Shown here piece by piece: positions 60,700-64,000 of a stretch of DNA of 64,000 nt. Under the pieces are notes generated by a model. The model was not told where the DNA came from. It saw only the letters and a program-made list of their open reading frames with translations, and searched no databases. Location: NCBI RefSeq assembly GCF_965638725.1, contig NC_134951.1, positions 105,609,811 to 105,673,810 on the forward strand, given 5' to 3'. This DNA comes from Aptenodytes patagonicus. Taxonomy: Eukaryota; Chordata; Aves; Sphenisciformes; Spheniscidae. The first letter of the stretch is position 1, and each line of letters opens with the position of its first letter. Both the position numbers and the translations under genes were made by a program.

Positions 60700-61200
60700 G
60701 CCGGGGCGCGCTGCCTCCCGCCTCGCCGCGCGCCGCTCGCTGCCGGTCGCCGGCCGGGGGACACCCTGCGGGCGGGGCTGGCGGTGACCCGCGGGGCCGC
60801 CTCCCCGGCGGGCAGGGCGCCGCGGCGGGGGCCACCCCGGAGGCGGGCAGCCCCTTTCCTGGGCCATTTCCCAGAGCGAGGCGGGCAGCGGGTGTCCGTC
60901 CTTCCCCGCGGACCGGGTGAGGCGCTTGGCGGCCTCTCGGGGTTCCGCCGCCTCGGCGGCTTTTGGTTTCCGTTCGCTCGGGTATTCTGAGGAGAGCGAG
61001 CTCTGAAATTGCCGGCAGGCGAACCCTTGGCGTTCCCCTCCTAGCTACCCCGGGGGGCGGTCACCGCCCCGAGCCTCCCAGCAGCAGACCCGGACCCGCG
61101 TTTGCATTAGGCCTGTCCCTGTCCCCCTCCCTGGCCGACCCCGTGCCAGCGCGGGAGGCCGCTCAAAAAGGGGGGGGGGGGGAGGGGGGCCGGCACGTGG

Positions 61201-64000
61201 CGGGTTGGATAAACCACCATGCGTGTGGGTACGAATAAGGAACGTCGGGAAGAGACTTTTTTTTTTTCCAGTAAGAATAACAATAAATTATCCCCTTTCC
61301 TGAAATACTTACGTCTATTGAACAGGTACCGGTAGAAAATTGAAAGCTCTTAACAGAGTTTTTTAATAGTGAGAAGTGTTTAAAAAAACTCAAGCTACTT
61401 AAAATAGTAGAAATTTGTTCTGGAAAATTGTCCTTTAAAGCCAATGAGGAAAATTCCTTTTGATTCTTCAAGAAACTAGCCATTAAAAACTCCGAAAGTC
61501 GTGGCAGCTTTACTGTTACACCATATACGAACACCTGTGTTACACCGTACACAAACACCTATTGAAAATAAACCAAATAGTGTAATGGCTTAAAATGTAA
61601 ATTTGAAAACAGGACTGTATGGGCCCATACCCAAAAGTTGAACCAGTAATTATTATGGTTACATTAAATGACACTAAGTAACACCACAATGTACTAAATA
61701 ACATTACATGAAATTGTAAGAAGCATGTAGTGGTTTTTCTATCATCATTTAGGAACGTTCTGGAGTGATACCAGAATGCAATTGTGGATTCAATTTAATC
61801 TCTCTCTCCGTGTGGAAGTGGCTATGACTGAAAGAAGAACTCCTAGTTCTTCAGCAAAGAATTGTAACACGCTTGTATAATGCCTGAATCAGGTGCAAAA
61901 GGCAACAGTTGTATTTGTTGACCTAGAAATTCAGCAATAGGACAGAGTAGTTTCTCATATTGCATCTCCACACGGTCTCATTAATCATTTCCCCATTTTG
62001 TTTCAGGCTTTGAAAAAGGTTTGAGGGGGATAGGTGCCATGCTATTACTGAATATTTATGAAATACTCTTATATTAGTCTTTAGAAAAACCTAAGCCTTT
62101 ACTTTCATCATCGGGAGGCACAAAAGCTCCTGTTAGCCATTATAAAAATCCTATAGCTTTCTATCTGTAGGTAATGTCTATTCATTACAGGAAAAAATGA
62201 GCAAATGAACTATACAGTGTAAAGACATTATAGTTTTGTTAATGAGTAACGGTGTTTTAAATGGTTCATTTTTATCACTGATTTTAATTACCTTAAAAGA
62301 AAATCTTCACGTACGCCATTAGCATGGTAAATAATTTATGGCATTATGCAATAAAAATGACAAAAAGTACAGTACGTATTATTCAGGCTGTAAGCTTCAT
62401 TTCTGGTTTCAAATATCTCCATTTCAAACTTCTGTGCTTTCAAATTAGCAAAAGGTCATCACGCATTCCCACTGTTATCAATGGGAGCCTTTCCATTTAT
62501 ATTTCAAAAGAAATAGAGTAGGTTTTCAATACTGTGTTTTGTCTAGGGGCTGTCTTGAAAGTTTCTGTAGAAATACTGGTTTGAATCAGAGAAATGTCAA
62601 AATGTCATGCTCCAAAAACCAGTAGCACGGTCATTTTACTTCTGATTATACTTATTTTTTAAGAGCTGGGTAATTTTGAGAAAAATGCATTTCTAAAAGC
62701 GGTCATTACGATTTTCAGTAGGCACTCCATTTTCTTTCTTTCTGATTTTCACGCTGGCCACATAAGAGAACCCAGAGTCCAATGATTCCAAAAATATATA
62801 TCAAGTTTGAAACGGGGGCCCCTTTTGTCAGGTGTTGTATTTTCAACTCTGATCTCTAGTTCAGGAGCAACTCTTCGATTTCTAGTCTTGAAAATACATG
62901 TGCTGACTTCAGGTCTTTGAAAGCTACCAAACAGTTTTCAATAATCTGTTTATAATATTGCTTCTAATATTTTATTCTGCTTTTTTTACATCAAATTTCA
63001 CTAATCATTTCCCAAAACTTAACACACATACACACACACACAGAGAATTATTCTGTAGTTCTCCGCCAAAGTTTGTCAATTTTTGTGACATCTGTCATTT
63101 GTGCTGTAAGAATTACCTTTTCCCTTATTCCAGGGCCTAGTTATCTGGCAAAATATTAAATGCTGAAGATAAATTATATGGTAGGTAATTTGATATTTCT
63201 CTTAGATATTTTCTTTTTTGCGCATGGAAATAAGTAAAAATAAATGGCTAACACTTTGCTGTGGGAGTCCAACCCAGTATAATTATACAGATTAATAGCA
63301 AAAAAGTATTGTAAAGTACTGTAGCAAATTAAATTATGTTTCTGGCAACTTTTTTTGTTAGCCAATCAGAGAAAATTGCATGGAAGTACAGGTTCAGAAA
63401 CAGAAAAGAAGCTCAATAGGAAAAGTACTGAAAATAAACACAGAAAGAGGATGACTAATGGAAAATAAATGCACTTTATAAAAATAATTAGAAAAATATC
63501 TGAGAAAAACCTTATCTTTCCTCTTCAAAGAGGTGAAAGACATGCAAAATTGTATTCTAGGATCTCAGAAATGTGCCAAAGTCTTCCAGCAAAAAAGGAG
63601 GAATTGAGTATCTAATATTAGCAAGGTAAGAGATCTTAAGCATGCTTTTAAATGACAACAAGAGGAGTTATAAATATTGGAGTGACTGAGACATGAGTGT
63701 TTTATTTTAGATCCTTTTCGCCACATAAGTCGTTTGGGTTTTTTAATATTCAGTTGCATTTGTCCTTACATGTCTTTACACATAATGTTTTTTTTTCTCA
63801 CCTTCTCTCACTTGGTCCATGCACAGAAATTTTACATTTACTCAGGATTACTGTACACAGGTGACACTATTTTTTTTCTAATTTTCTAGTTGCTGACTTT
63901 AATGACACAATTCATACCTAGGATTAATAAAAACATACAAAATGCTGGGATATTAGGCAGAAGCACTGTCTAAAAAGTACCAGAGGGTAAAATTTCCTAG
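61201..64000. other. Upstream of NEK2, no gene recognised
   Basis: AT-rich sequence with no recognisable exon on either strand. Contains a 24-bp tandem duplication at 61,514-61,561 and a short CA-rich repeat at about 63,022-63,042. LPGAT1, the next gene in mammals, was not seen. Confidence 0.6.

Larger units (their letters stand above)
60400..61200 (-). promoter_or_regulatory. NEK2 CpG-island promoter
   Basis: CpG-dense, TATA-less DNA spanning exon 1 and about 700 bp upstream. Contains G runs at 60666-60678 and 61170-61182. The start site is not determinable here. Confidence 0.8.

Noticed and set aside
60219-60764. 181-codon minus-strand ORF containing NEK2 exon 1
   Set aside because: The NEK2 start at 60491 fits the family; the rest is promoter sequence and intron 1 read-through.
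61201-64000. Possible LPGAT1 exons, expected beyond NEK2
   Set aside because: No acyltransferase-like coding stretch seen.

Overview
This window is vertebrate nuclear DNA, almost certainly avian. The evidence is a CR1 LINE with the typical bird 3' end at 45,883-49,198, a bird-type ERV solo LTR nested inside it, short introns, two CpG-island promoters, and two conserved single-copy genes in the SLC30A1-NEK2 order known from other amniotes. The exact species cannot be told from the sequence.

Two protein-coding genes are supported, both on the minus strand. SLC30A1 (zinc transporter ZnT1) has two coding exons, 28,593-27,963 and 24,489-23,579, giving 513 aa. Its GC-rich promoter lies at about 28,600-29,800 and holds four inverted CCAAT boxes, a metal-response-element core and a phased pair of perfect CREs. 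NEK2 (centrosomal mitotic kinase) has nine coding exons between 60,491 and 52,426, giving 444 aa. Every junction keeps frame. Intron 2 appears to use a GC donor, the APC/C KEN box of the mammalian NEK2A tail is replaced by EEN, and reading through the last donor gives a plausible NEK2B-like short isoform. The NEK2 promoter has a CDE-4-CHR element with two upstream CCAAT boxes and a TCTCGCGAGA palindrome.

Layout: 1-18,000 is intergenic with simple repeats, a 19-bp minisatellite and an isolated CRE pair. 18,000-23,578 is the SLC30A1 3' UTR and flank, with an old MIR-like SINE. 23,579-28,593 is SLC30A1. 28,600-29,800 is its CpG island. 29,800-45,880 is intergenic, with palindromes and a 43-T homopolymer. 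45,883-49,198 is the CR1 copy broken by a solo LTR. 49,200-52,425 is the NEK2 3' UTR and flank. 52,426-60,491 is NEK2. 60,500-61,200 is the NEK2 CpG island, and the rest up to 64,000 is AT-rich upstream sequence without a recognisable gene. The two genes are neighbours by conserved synteny and have no visible functional link. No tRNA, rRNA, CRISPR array, or RD3 or LPGAT1 exon was seen.
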